From contig JAIBBR010000005.1 of NCBI GenBank assembly GCA_019694575.1, positions 17,709 to 81,708 of the forward strand: DNA of 64,000 nt. Direction: 5' to 3'. How positions within the stretch are numbered: the stretch's first letter is position 1; each line of letters begins with the position of its first letter. This document shows positions 25,070 through 32,918 of the stretch, piece by piece. The stretch comes from Myxococcaceae bacterium (GTDB lineage Bacteria; Myxococcota; Myxococcia; Myxococcales; Myxococcaceae). Below the pieces are notes generated by a model. It was not told the origin of the DNA, did not search any database, and saw only the letters and a list, made by a program, of their open reading frames with translations. The position numbers were made by a program, and so were the translations under genes.

Positions 25070-27382
25070 GTGAAGCCTGCTTACGTTTTCGTGGCGCTGT
25101 GTTTGACATCACTGTCCTGTCGAAAGGCCGACACGCGCGAAGCCAGGGCGGTTCCCGATGCGGGAGCGGCTGCCAGCCCAGCCCCCCGTTTGACGGCAGT
25201 GGGGCCGCGGGTCATCAGCAACCAAACTTCTCAGCCGCTCTCGGTGTACGGCGAGAACTTGGTCGCGGGGGCGCAGTTGATGTTGGGCGAGCCCATCAAC
25301 CGCGCGTTTCCTCTCACCGTGCTCGACGGCCAACACGCTTTCGTTCGCCTGCCCGGTGACTTGAAAATGACCCCCGCGTTGGCTGAAGCGCCGGTGGCCG
25401 CCACGCTGCAGGGTAGCCCTGCCACCGAATCACAGACATTGCGCTTGGTGAACGATGCCGCGTTTCCTGACCTCACCGCGATGGTGTTGTCGGGCGACGG
25501 TCGCCGGCTCTTCATTGCGTCTACGACTGAAGACACGCTCTACAGGGTAGATCTCAAATCGCAGCGGGTGACGCCCATTGCGGTGGGTGACGGGCCAAAC
25601 GGGTTGGCGCTGTGGAATGAAGCCCCCGGCAAAGAATGGGTCGTCGTCTCTCATGCCTACTCCTCAGAGTTGAAGTTGGTCTCGTCTGACGGAGCAGAAC
25701 AAAAGAGCCTGCCCGCGCCGGCGTACGCCGCGTCTGTGGTGGTCGACAATAAAAGCAGCACCGCTTTTGTCAGCGAGCATGCGCGCGATTCGGTGGTGGC
25801 GCTGAACCTCGCCGAAGGCGCGAAGGAGCTGTGGCGCGCGTCGGTTGCTCCCAACCCCGGCCCCATGGCGCTCACGCCCAACGGTTTGTGGGTCGGCTCG
25901 CTACAGACCGGGCAGTTAGAGCGGCTCGACGTGAAGACGGGCGTGGTGAGCGACGCGCCTGTGCAGCCCATGCCGGGCACGCCGCTGCTGGGCCCTCCCA
26001 CGCGTGAAATGCGCCGGGTGAAAGAGGTGCCCGCGACGTTCTCTCGCTATGTGATGGGTGGCAAAGCGCCCCGGGCAGTGTTGTGGCACGCCAAGGCCCA
26101 CCGGCTTCTCGTCGCCAGCATTGGCCCCAACATCGGCCCCAACCCCCAGAAAATGGAGGTGACGATGAACAGCGGCGTGGGCGTCGTCGATGGTGATGCC
26201 AAAAAGTGGGACCGCCACTGGGGTTTCGGTGCCGGCGTGGTCGACGCGATGGCGCTCGATGAAGCGGCTGGGGTGCTCTACGCGGCTGACGATGCGCTCG
26301 GGCTGGTGCGTGTGGTCGACCTGCGCGCGCTGCTTTCGAAAGACGGCGCGAAAAACCCACTGCTGCAAGACGTGGGGTTGCCTCCGCCCGACGGTTTTCC
26401 CCTCGTGCGGCCGAAAGACGACTTCGGCGTGAATGACCGGGCGGGTGTTTCGCTGCATTCTGGGCCCAAGGCACTGGCGCTCTCTGCCGACAAGAAGACG
26501 CTCTATGTGTTGAATCGTTTCACTGCCACCGTGGCCACGCTCGACGTCAGCCAAGCCGCCAAGGGTAAAGCAGTGTGGCGCTCGCAAATGCAGGTGACCT
26601 ATCCGCTCGGCCAAAAGACGCGGCGTTTGGGCCAGGTGCTCTACCACGCTGACTTTGGCCGCACGGCGATGACCTGCGACACCTGTCATCTCGAAGGGCA
26701 CACCGAGAGCATTCTTTTCGAGAAGACGAACCCGTTGCGCATTTACCGGTCAACCACCCTTCGCGGCAGCCGCGAGACGCCGCCACATTTCACGCCGGCC
26801 GCGCACTGGAGCGTGGGCGAAACGGTGAAAGTCGTGGGAGCGCGCAACCGGTACCACAACCCTGATTTGACTCCCGAAGAGATTGAAGCGCTCACGCTCT
26901 ATGCTTCGGGCGTGGTGACGTTGCCCAACCCCTTTGTCGGCGCTGATGGCGCGCCGGTCGACACGTTGACGTTGCCTGATGGCAAGACCGGCCACCCCAA
27001 GGCGGGGCTCGCCCTTTTCGAAGGCAAGGCCGGTTGTGCCGAGTGCCACCCCGCGCCGCACTTCACGACAGACCAAGACCCGAAGACGCGCGGCCGCTTC
27101 GTCGATGTGGGTACACCACACCTGTTTCCGCTGCGGCCCGACATGCAAGACCCTTACTTTCAAGGTTTCGGCGCGCCGTCGCTGCTCGGCGTTTGGGACA
27201 TTTTTCCCCTGTTGACCACCGGCACCGCGGGGCTTTCAGCCACGCCAGAAGGAGCTGTCACGGTTGACGAGCGGTTTCCGCTGCGCAAGGTGGTGGTCGA
27301 CTTTGCGCCGAAACATGGCCGGGCAAACGCATTGAGCGAAGCCGAACGCGACAACCTGCTTGCGTACTTGCTTTCGCTTTGA
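25070..27382 (+). CDS. Beta-propeller lipoprotein fused to a di-haem cytochrome c peroxidase-like domain
   Basis: 770 residues from a GTG at 25070 with TAGGAG 9 bases upstream. The lipobox is LTSLSC. Residues about 45-120 resemble an IPT/TIG-like beta domain (VGPRVISNQTSQPLSVYGENL). A YVTN/YncE-like propeller follows (MVLSGDGRRLFIASTTEDTLY, LALSADKKTLYVLNRF). The C-terminal third has two haem motifs, CDTCH (536-540) and CAECH (656-660), with FADPxxGRT-like context (HADFGRTAMTCDTCHLEGH), as in MauG/CcpA-type di-haem peroxidase relatives. Such proteins carry out periplasmic redox chemistry or cofactor maturation. It heads the plus-strand surface-protein cluster, and the next gene starts about 13 bases after its stop. 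Confidence 0.78.
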   Translation: MKPAYVFVALCLTSLSCRKADTREARAVPDAGAAASPAPRLTAVGPRVISNQTSQPLSVYGENLVAGAQLMLGEPINRAFPLTVLDGQHAFVRLPGDLKMTPALAEAPVAATLQGSPATESQTLRLVNDAAFPDLTAMVLSGDGRRLFIASTTEDTLYRVDLKSQRVTPIAVGDGPNGLALWNEAPGKEWVVVSHAYSSELKLVSSDGAEQKSLPAPAYAASVVVDNKSSTAFVSEHARDSVVALNLAEGAKELWRASVAPNPGPMALTPNGLWVGSLQTGQLERLDVKTGVVSDAPVQPMPGTPLLGPPTREMRRVKEVPATFSRYVMGGKAPRAVLWHAKAHRLLVASIGPNIGPNPQKMEVTMNSGVGVVDGDAKKWDRHWGFGAGVVDAMALDEAAGVLYAADDALGLVRVVDLRALLSKDGAKNPLLQDVGLPPPDGFPLVRPKDDFGVNDRAGVSLHSGPKALALSADKKTLYVLNRFTATVATLDVSQAAKGKAVWRSQMQVTYPLGQKTRRLGQVLYHADFGRTAMTCDTCHLEGHTESILFEKTNPLRIYRSTTLRGSRETPPHFTPAAHWSVGETVKVVGARNRYHNPDLTPEEIEALTLYASGVVTLPNPFVGADGAPVDTLTLPDGKTGHPKAGLALFEGKAGCAECHPAPHFTTDQDPKTRGRFVDVGTPHLFPLRPDMQDPYFQGFGAPSLLGVWDIFPLLTTGTAGLSATPEGAVTVDERFPLRKVVVDFAPKHGRANALSEAERDNLLAYLLSL

Positions 27383-27395
27383 AACGGCTTCGGTC

Positions 27396-28991
27396 ATGAT
27401 TCGCCCCTCGATGAGACGCGCGATTTGGGGAAGCGCCGTGCTGGCGGTGCTCTCGTGCACCGACGTGGGGCTTATCAACCAGGGCGCTGACGGCCCTTCA
27501 GGCCCTGATCGCGCCGAGTTCACTGGCACGGTGTGCGTGCCGCTCGCGGCGGGCGAGTCGTTTCCCGTCAAGGTGTTGTACGCGGTTGAAGGGGGCGCTG
27601 GCGTCGACCCACAGCTTAAGAGCGCCATCGGCGACGGCCTGACGCAATTGGCTTCGCAATTTCCTTCTCCCGCGGTGACGTTCTCGCTCGTCGCCTACCA
27701 CTCGATTGCGCGTGGCTTGCAGGGGGCGTACGTGCCCGCGGCTGACTTGGCCTCGCCCATTTCACAGTACAGCTCGTACCAAGAAGCAGGCCCCATTTCG
27801 GTGCGTTCAGCGCTGCAACTGGCGGGCAGTTTGGTGGCGGGTGACATGCAAACCGGTTGCAAAGGCTTGGTGGCCCGCGCGCGGTACCTGGTGGTGTTGG
27901 TGATGAACGCCAAAGACAATGCGTGCGCCAACCCCAACTTCAACCCCGGCATCAACGCGCAGTGCAACGCCTTCTTGCCTGACGAAGCGCGCTGCTCGAC
28001 CTGCGAGCTCACCCGGTTGACTGAAGAAATCAAGAACCTCGCCATCAAGCACCGCGCCGGTGAAGTGGTGGTGCAGCCGGTGTACGTACGCATGACGAGC
28101 GACCCGGTGGCGCGTTTTCAGGCCGCCGAAATTGCCCGCGCCGGCGGCTCTGACCTGATTGAGACCGACCCCAGCAACCTGGTGAACACGCTGCAAAGCC
28201 GCATCAGCTATGCCTCGCTGCAGCAGTCGCTCACCTTGAAGCGGCTCATCGCTTTCAACCGCAACTCCATTGCACGTGATGGCCAATTGCTGCTCGACAG
28301 CGACGGCGACGGCGTGGCTGACGACGACGAGCTCGCGCGTGGCACTGACCCCGCCAAAGCCGACACCGACAACGACGGCTTAATGGACGGTGTCGAAGTG
28401 AAAATGGGCATGAACCCGTTGGTGTTCGACAGGGTCAACGGTTGCAATGCTTCACTCGACACCGACACCGACCGCTTGAATGACTGTGAAGAACGGGTGC
28501 TGGGCACCGACCCGTGCATCAGCGACAGCGACGGTGACGGTGTGCCTGAATTGGTGGAGCTGCACGTCGGCACCAACCCGCTGTTGCCTGAAGACTTGAA
28601 CGACAACGATCGCGACGGCACTTCGAACGTGCAAGAAATTGTGCAGCACACCGACCCCAACTCGGCCGACATCGAATTTCAAGCTGACCGCTCGTACGGT
28701 TACGCCGTTAAAGAAGTCGACCCCACGCCTGATGGCCGGCAGTGCTACAGCTTGCGCGTTTACAACGTGGGCTTGGTGACGCCGTTGGAGCTACCCAACC
28801 CGCCGTTTTCGAACATCAAGCGCGGCATCAACAACGTCTACATTTACTTTCAAGTGGGCAGGCAGAATGACCCCCGCGGTACCGGTATCGGCTCGCTTTA
28901 CGTGGCGCCGGTGCAGTTCATCGCTCCCAACCGGCGCAACCCGGCGGGCGTCATTACCTTCACCAATGAAGAGTTTGTCTTAGGCTCTTAG
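27396..28991 (+). CDS. VWA-related lipoprotein with DxDxDG repeats; metal site lost
   Basis: 531 residues from the ATG at 27396 (ATG at 27411 is an alternative). The lipobox is LAVLSC. The domain that follows aligns with the 32919 and 34883 products at G-T-V-C...F-P-V-K-V-L, but the MIDAS D-x-S-x-S is replaced by A-V-E-G-G-A-G, so a classical metal-dependent adhesion site is absent. Residues about 300-430 carry calcium-type motifs (DSDGDGVADDDEL, DTDNDGLMDGVEV, DTDTDRLNDCEERV, DSDGDGVPELVEL). The C-terminal ~100 residues (RQCYSLRVYNVGLVTPLE ... ITFTNEEFV) recur in the two paralogues. A surface-located binding lipoprotein is likely. Confidence 0.75.
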   Translation: MIRPSMRRAIWGSAVLAVLSCTDVGLINQGADGPSGPDRAEFTGTVCVPLAAGESFPVKVLYAVEGGAGVDPQLKSAIGDGLTQLASQFPSPAVTFSLVAYHSIARGLQGAYVPAADLASPISQYSSYQEAGPISVRSALQLAGSLVAGDMQTGCKGLVARARYLVVLVMNAKDNACANPNFNPGINAQCNAFLPDEARCSTCELTRLTEEIKNLAIKHRAGEVVVQPVYVRMTSDPVARFQAAEIARAGGSDLIETDPSNLVNTLQSRISYASLQQSLTLKRLIAFNRNSIARDGQLLLDSDGDGVADDDELARGTDPAKADTDNDGLMDGVEVKMGMNPLVFDRVNGCNASLDTDTDRLNDCEERVLGTDPCISDSDGDGVPELVELHVGTNPLLPEDLNDNDRDGTSNVQEIVQHTDPNSADIEFQADRSYGYAVKEVDPTPDGRQCYSLRVYNVGLVTPLELPNPPFSNIKRGINNVYIYFQVGRQNDPRGTGIGSLYVAPVQFIAPNRRNPAGVITFTNEEFVLGS

Positions 28992-29014
28992 GTACAGCAT
29001 CGGCCTACATCGCG

Positions 29015-29032
29015 TGGGGGTTCGGCCCCCCA
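29015..29032 (+). terminator. GC-rich hairpin after the 27396 gene
   Basis: GGGGG (29016-29020) pairs with CCCCC (29026-29030) around TTCGG, flanked by T and CA. A GGGGTTTTCTCTCT stretch follows about ten bases later. Plausible terminator separating this gene from the MYXO-CTERM gene. Confidence 0.4.
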
Positions 29033-29176
29033 ACTGGGTGGGGTTTTCTCTCTACAGCTCAAGCCGGTGCAAGCCGTTGTACCGCTGCAACCAACTGACT
29101 TTGCTGGGCGATTGGTTCCAAACGGGGTTGGTTCACCGATTGCTTAAGGAAGACCCGAGTTCGAAAGGAGCACACA

Positions 29177-30502
29177 ATGAAGTCGCTAACGAGGTTGAGC
29201 TTGCTGGCTTGTACGGTGCTGATGACCGCGCCGGCCTATGCCCAGTTGAACAATGGAGACAACCCCGAGTGTCTCGGGGCTGACTGTGGCCGTCCCAATG
29301 AAGAGGGCGGTGGCTGTGGTTGTGGGTGCGGTTGCTCGGTGTGGGTGGCGATGACCGACGACGGCAAGACGTTGGCGTACACCGACGACGCCGACGGCGA
29401 CGGCAAGGCCGATGACAAAGACAACTGCGCATTTACCCCCAACCGTAACCAAGAAGACGGCGACGGCGACGGCGTGGGTGACGCGTGCGACAACTGCGCC
29501 GGTGTTTCGAATTTCAGCCAGCTCGACACCAACGGTGACGGCAAAGGCGACGCGTGCGACGGTGACATCGACGGCGACGGCATTCTGAACGCGGTCGACA
29601 ACTGCCCCAACATTCCCAACCCGGGCCAAGAAGACAGCGACCATGACTTCGTGGCCGGTGGTTTAGACAACAAGCGCGGCGGTAACGTGTGCGACGTCGA
29701 CGACGACAACGACGGCGTGCTCGACGGCCAAGACAACTGCCCGTTGATTGCCAACGTTGACCAGAGCGTGATGCCGGCCGGTGACTGCAGCAAAGACAGC
29801 GACAAAGACGGCATCGACGACAAGTTCGACAACTGCCCCTTCACCGTGAACTCGAACAACACCGACACCGACGGTGACGGCATTGGCGACGTCTGCGACT
29901 TAGACATGGACAACGACGGCATTTTGAACGCCGCCGACAACTGCAGCTTGGTGATGAACCGCAACCAGTTCGACGACGACGGTGACTTGAAGGGCGACGG
30001 CTGCGACGACAAGTACTGCGTGGTGGTCGACCCCAGCCAGCCGAACGACTGCTTAGACCCCAAGAGCCCGTTCAAAGTGCACGGCGGTGGCTTCATCAGC
30101 CTGAAAGCTGGCGAGAAGTTCCGCCTGCCACTCTTCGCCAACCGCGAAAACGCGGCGATTGAGTACAAGTGGAGCGTGAAGCAGGCGCCTGCTGGCTCGC
30201 ACGCTGCTGTCGAGAACCCGGTGGGCGCAGTGACGGTGAGCCGCCACTGGCAGTACGCCTACAACGACCGTGACGGCGTGCCCACCTTCACCGCCGACGT
30301 CGACGGCGAGTACGTGCTGGCCGTGACGGGTAGCCTCTCGTTCCCCGACCGCGCGTACCCTGAAGCGCCTCGCAGCAACACCAGCGAGCTGCGCATGAAC
30401 GTTGAGGGTGGCGCTGGCAAGACGGGTTGCGCCGCGATTCCGGTGGGCGCCTTGGGCTTGGTGGGCGTGGCGCTCGGTTTGTTGCGCCGCCGCCGTCAGT
30501 AA
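29177..30502 (+). CDS. Thrombospondin type 3 repeat protein with MYXO-CTERM-like anchor
   Basis: 441 residues; the ATG has AAAGGAG 6 bases upstream. The signal peptide ends near MTAPAYAQ. A Cys/Gly-rich stretch (GGGCGCGCGCSV) is followed by six thrombospondin-3-type units, each with D-x-D-x-D-G calcium loops and a DNC motif (DNCAFTPN, DNCAGVSN, DNCPNIPN, DNCPLIAN, DNCPFTVN, DNCSLVMN). A beta-sandwich-like region (about 300-405) precedes the C-terminal GCAAIP, a hydrophobic helix (VGALGLVGVALGLL) and RRRR, the tripartite MYXO-CTERM sorting layout. Expected on the cell surface, rigidified by calcium. It has its own upstream hairpin and a strong terminator, so it is probably monocistronic. Confidence 0.87.
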   Translation: MKSLTRLSLLACTVLMTAPAYAQLNNGDNPECLGADCGRPNEEGGGCGCGCGCSVWVAMTDDGKTLAYTDDADGDGKADDKDNCAFTPNRNQEDGDGDGVGDACDNCAGVSNFSQLDTNGDGKGDACDGDIDGDGILNAVDNCPNIPNPGQEDSDHDFVAGGLDNKRGGNVCDVDDDNDGVLDGQDNCPLIANVDQSVMPAGDCSKDSDKDGIDDKFDNCPFTVNSNNTDTDGDGIGDVCDLDMDNDGILNAADNCSLVMNRNQFDDDGDLKGDGCDDKYCVVVDPSQPNDCLDPKSPFKVHGGGFISLKAGEKFRLPLFANRENAAIEYKWSVKQAPAGSHAAVENPVGAVTVSRHWQYAYNDRDGVPTFTADVDGEYVLAVTGSLSFPDRAYPEAPRSNTSELRMNVEGGAGKTGCAAIPVGALGLVGVALGLLRRRRQ

Positions 30503-30547
30503 ACAAAAGGGGTCGGCTTCCTCCCAGCGGCCGATGAAGTTCGAAAG

Positions 30548-30580
30548 CCCCCTGTCAGCGAAAGCTGGCAGGGGGTTTTT
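30548..30580 (+). terminator. Strong intrinsic terminator
   Basis: CCCCCTGTCAGC (30548-30559), a GAAA loop, and GCTGGCAGGGGG (30564-30575) form a 12-bp stem with one G-T pair, followed directly by TTTTT. It ends the 29177-30502 transcript. Confidence 0.93.
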
Positions 30581-30712
30581 CACGGTGGTGTGCCCAGCAT
30601 GGAGGTGGTGAACGGGTGAAAGTCCCTCGAGCCGCCGCGGGTCAAACCAGAGTTGCCCTCGCCGGCGCGCTCTGGCATGCATCGCGAAAACGCGCCTTCG
30701 AAAGGGACCCAA

Positions 30713-32656
30713 ATGTTGATTCGCTGGCTGGTGGTGAGCTCGCTGTTGCTCGTAACCGCTTGTGCGGGCTGCGGCACAAAGCCCTGTTTGAACGGCGTCT
30801 GCGGTGAAACCGGCACGGGCGGTGGCAACGGCGGTGTGGGAGGAGGCAGTGAAGGCTTAGCTGGAGGCAACGGTGCAACCGGCGGTGGCAGCAGCGGAAC
30901 AGGTGGTGGAATGGGCACGGGCGGCGGTACCAGCGCAACCGACGGCGGCGTGGGTGGCGGCATGGGCGGCGAAACCGGCTCCGGTGGAGGCAACAGCGAC
31001 ACGTTGTTGTGTGGCGGTACGCAGTGGTGTTGGGAATACCCGCTCCCTCAGGGCAATGGCCTGCATCACGTGTGGGGTTCTGCACCGAATGACGTGTGGG
31101 CCGTCGGCGAGTACGGCACCATCATTCACTGGAACGGCACGGCGTGGTCGAGCAGCGTGAGCGGCGTCACCGAGGCCCTGCTTGGCATTTGGGGTACCGC
31201 CTCGAATCAGATTTGGGCAGCAGGGCAGGGCGGCACGCTCTTGGAGTGGAACGGCACCCGTTGGTCTAAAATGACCACCCCCACGCAGTGGACTCTGAAC
31301 GGCGTGTGGGGAACGAGCCCCACCAATATTTGGGCGGTCGGCGACTACGGCACCGCTCTGCACTGGGACGGCACTTCTTGGTCGAGCGTCGCGACGGGCG
31401 TTACCAGCAGGCTGCTGGCCATTTGGGGCGCCAGTGCCAACGACGTCTGGGCGTCTGCCTCTGGCGAAGGCCTGCTTCGCTGGACTGGCGCGGGCTGGCT
31501 TTCTGCGTCAACGCTCTCGGGCGGCGACGTTCGCGCCATTTGGGGTGCCAGTGCCGATGACGTCTGGGCGTTAACTGCCTTATGGCCCCAGCGATGGGAC
31601 GGCATGCGTTGGTCGAGCGATGGCTTCTCGGCGATGTATGCGTCTGCCCTTTGGGGCACGGGTGTCAATGACGCGTGGGCGGTGGGTACACAAGGCCCCT
31701 CGTATCATTGGAACGGTACCGACTGGTCGCAGTCGACCCTCTTTGAGAATGGCCTTCGTGGTGTCTGGGGTAGCAGCCCTTCGAATTATTGGGCGGTGGG
31801 TGACGTGGGAGCTGTTTTTCAGTGGAACGGCAGCAGCTGGGTTGGCCAGGCCCGTGAAAACCTCTATTTGCTCGACATTTTCGGCACGTCGGCTGACGAC
31901 CTGTGGGCAGTGGGGCAAGACGGGCTGGTGCTCCATCGCAGCGCGACCGGGTGGTCAGCATTGAGCAAGGTGGGCACCGACGACTTGCTGGGTGTTTGGG
32001 CCAGCGGGCCTTTCGATGGGTGGGTTGTTCGCGGCAACGGCACCCTCGTTCGGTGGAACGGGTCGACTTGGTTCGCCCCCATGGGAACGATTAACTCCTT
32101 TCTGCGCGGCATTTGGGGCAGCAGCGCTGACGACATTTGGGCGGTTGGCGACGATGGCGACATTCTGCATTGGGACGGCAGCAGCTGGTCGACCTCGATG
32201 AGTGGAACCACGTCAAACCTTTACCGCGTGTGGGGTACCGGGCCGAATGACGTCTGGGCCGTCGGAGAACACCAACACAGCGTGCTGCACTGGGACGGCA
32301 CCGTGTGGAGCAAGCAGCCGACGTCAGCGGGGCCGGGAGCCATTTACGACGTGCGAGGCACCAGCGCCAACGACGTTTGGGCGGTGGGCGACGCCGGGGC
32401 CATTTTTCATTGGAACGGCAGCGCTTGGGCAGAAATCGACAGCGGCACCACCGCCTCGCTGCGGCGGGTGTGGGCGAATTCACCGAACGACGCCTGGGTT
32501 CTTGTCGAGGGAGGCGCCGTTCTTCATTGGAATGGCGCGACGTGGTCGCCCTCACCCTTGAGCACCCCTAAGAACTTCACCGCCATCTGGGGTTCGGGGC
32601 CCAACGATGTGTGGATTGTCGGCGCCGACAGCTCAATTCTTCGTTATCGCCAGTGA
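30713..32656 (+). CDS. Lipoprotein with 14 tandem propeller-like repeats
   Basis: 647 residues from the ATG at 30713, which has AAAGGGA 5 bases upstream. The lipobox is LLLVTAC. A ~65-residue Gly/Thr-rich linker (about residues 32-95) is followed by 14 repeats of about 40 residues to the C-terminus. Each resembles V-W-G-S-x-P-N-D-V-W-A-V-G-D-x-G-T-I-x-H-W-N-G-x-x-W-S; good examples begin HHVWGSAPNDVWAVGEYG and RGIWGSSADDIWAVGDDG. Repeats 4, 5, 8 and 9 are the most divergent and the last is truncated. The strand pattern suggests beta-propeller blades, perhaps two seven-bladed propellers. Surface binding is likely; no catalytic motif was seen. Confidence 0.78.
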   Translation: MLIRWLVVSSLLLVTACAGCGTKPCLNGVCGETGTGGGNGGVGGGSEGLAGGNGATGGGSSGTGGGMGTGGGTSATDGGVGGGMGGETGSGGGNSDTLLCGGTQWCWEYPLPQGNGLHHVWGSAPNDVWAVGEYGTIIHWNGTAWSSSVSGVTEALLGIWGTASNQIWAAGQGGTLLEWNGTRWSKMTTPTQWTLNGVWGTSPTNIWAVGDYGTALHWDGTSWSSVATGVTSRLLAIWGASANDVWASASGEGLLRWTGAGWLSASTLSGGDVRAIWGASADDVWALTALWPQRWDGMRWSSDGFSAMYASALWGTGVNDAWAVGTQGPSYHWNGTDWSQSTLFENGLRGVWGSSPSNYWAVGDVGAVFQWNGSSWVGQARENLYLLDIFGTSADDLWAVGQDGLVLHRSATGWSALSKVGTDDLLGVWASGPFDGWVVRGNGTLVRWNGSTWFAPMGTINSFLRGIWGSSADDIWAVGDDGDILHWDGSSWSTSMSGTTSNLYRVWGTGPNDVWAVGEHQHSVLHWDGTVWSKQPTSAGPGAIYDVRGTSANDVWAVGDAGAIFHWNGSAWAEIDSGTTASLRRVWANSPNDAWVLVEGGAVLHWNGATWSPSPLSTPKNFTAIWGSGPNDVWIVGADSSILRYRQ

Positions 32657-32737
32657 GGCAGCGAGCAGCAGCGAAACTGGGGGTTCCACGCCCCAGGTTG
32701 AGGGCTCCACTCAACACCAGCGCCCATGTAGGGAACG

Positions 32738-32767
32738 CGTCGCCTGGTACGCCAAGGCGACGTTTTT
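32738..32767 (+). terminator. Intrinsic terminator after the propeller-repeat gene
   Basis: CGTCGCC (32738-32744) pairs with GGCGACG (32756-32762); inside, TGG and CCA extend the stem past a one-base bulge with a TACG loop. TTTTT follows at 32763-32767. Confidence 0.85.
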
Positions 32768-32918
32768 CTTTGTGTCGTACCATGGGCACAAAGTGGACCA
32801 GCCCTTGCTGTAAGTAGTCAGAGAAGTCAGCCCTCGCTTTACGTAGACTCCGCCGAGGCGCACACAAAAGATTCAACGAAGGCGTGGCAACGCTTTCGTT
32901 TCGTTGTGGAGGTGCACG

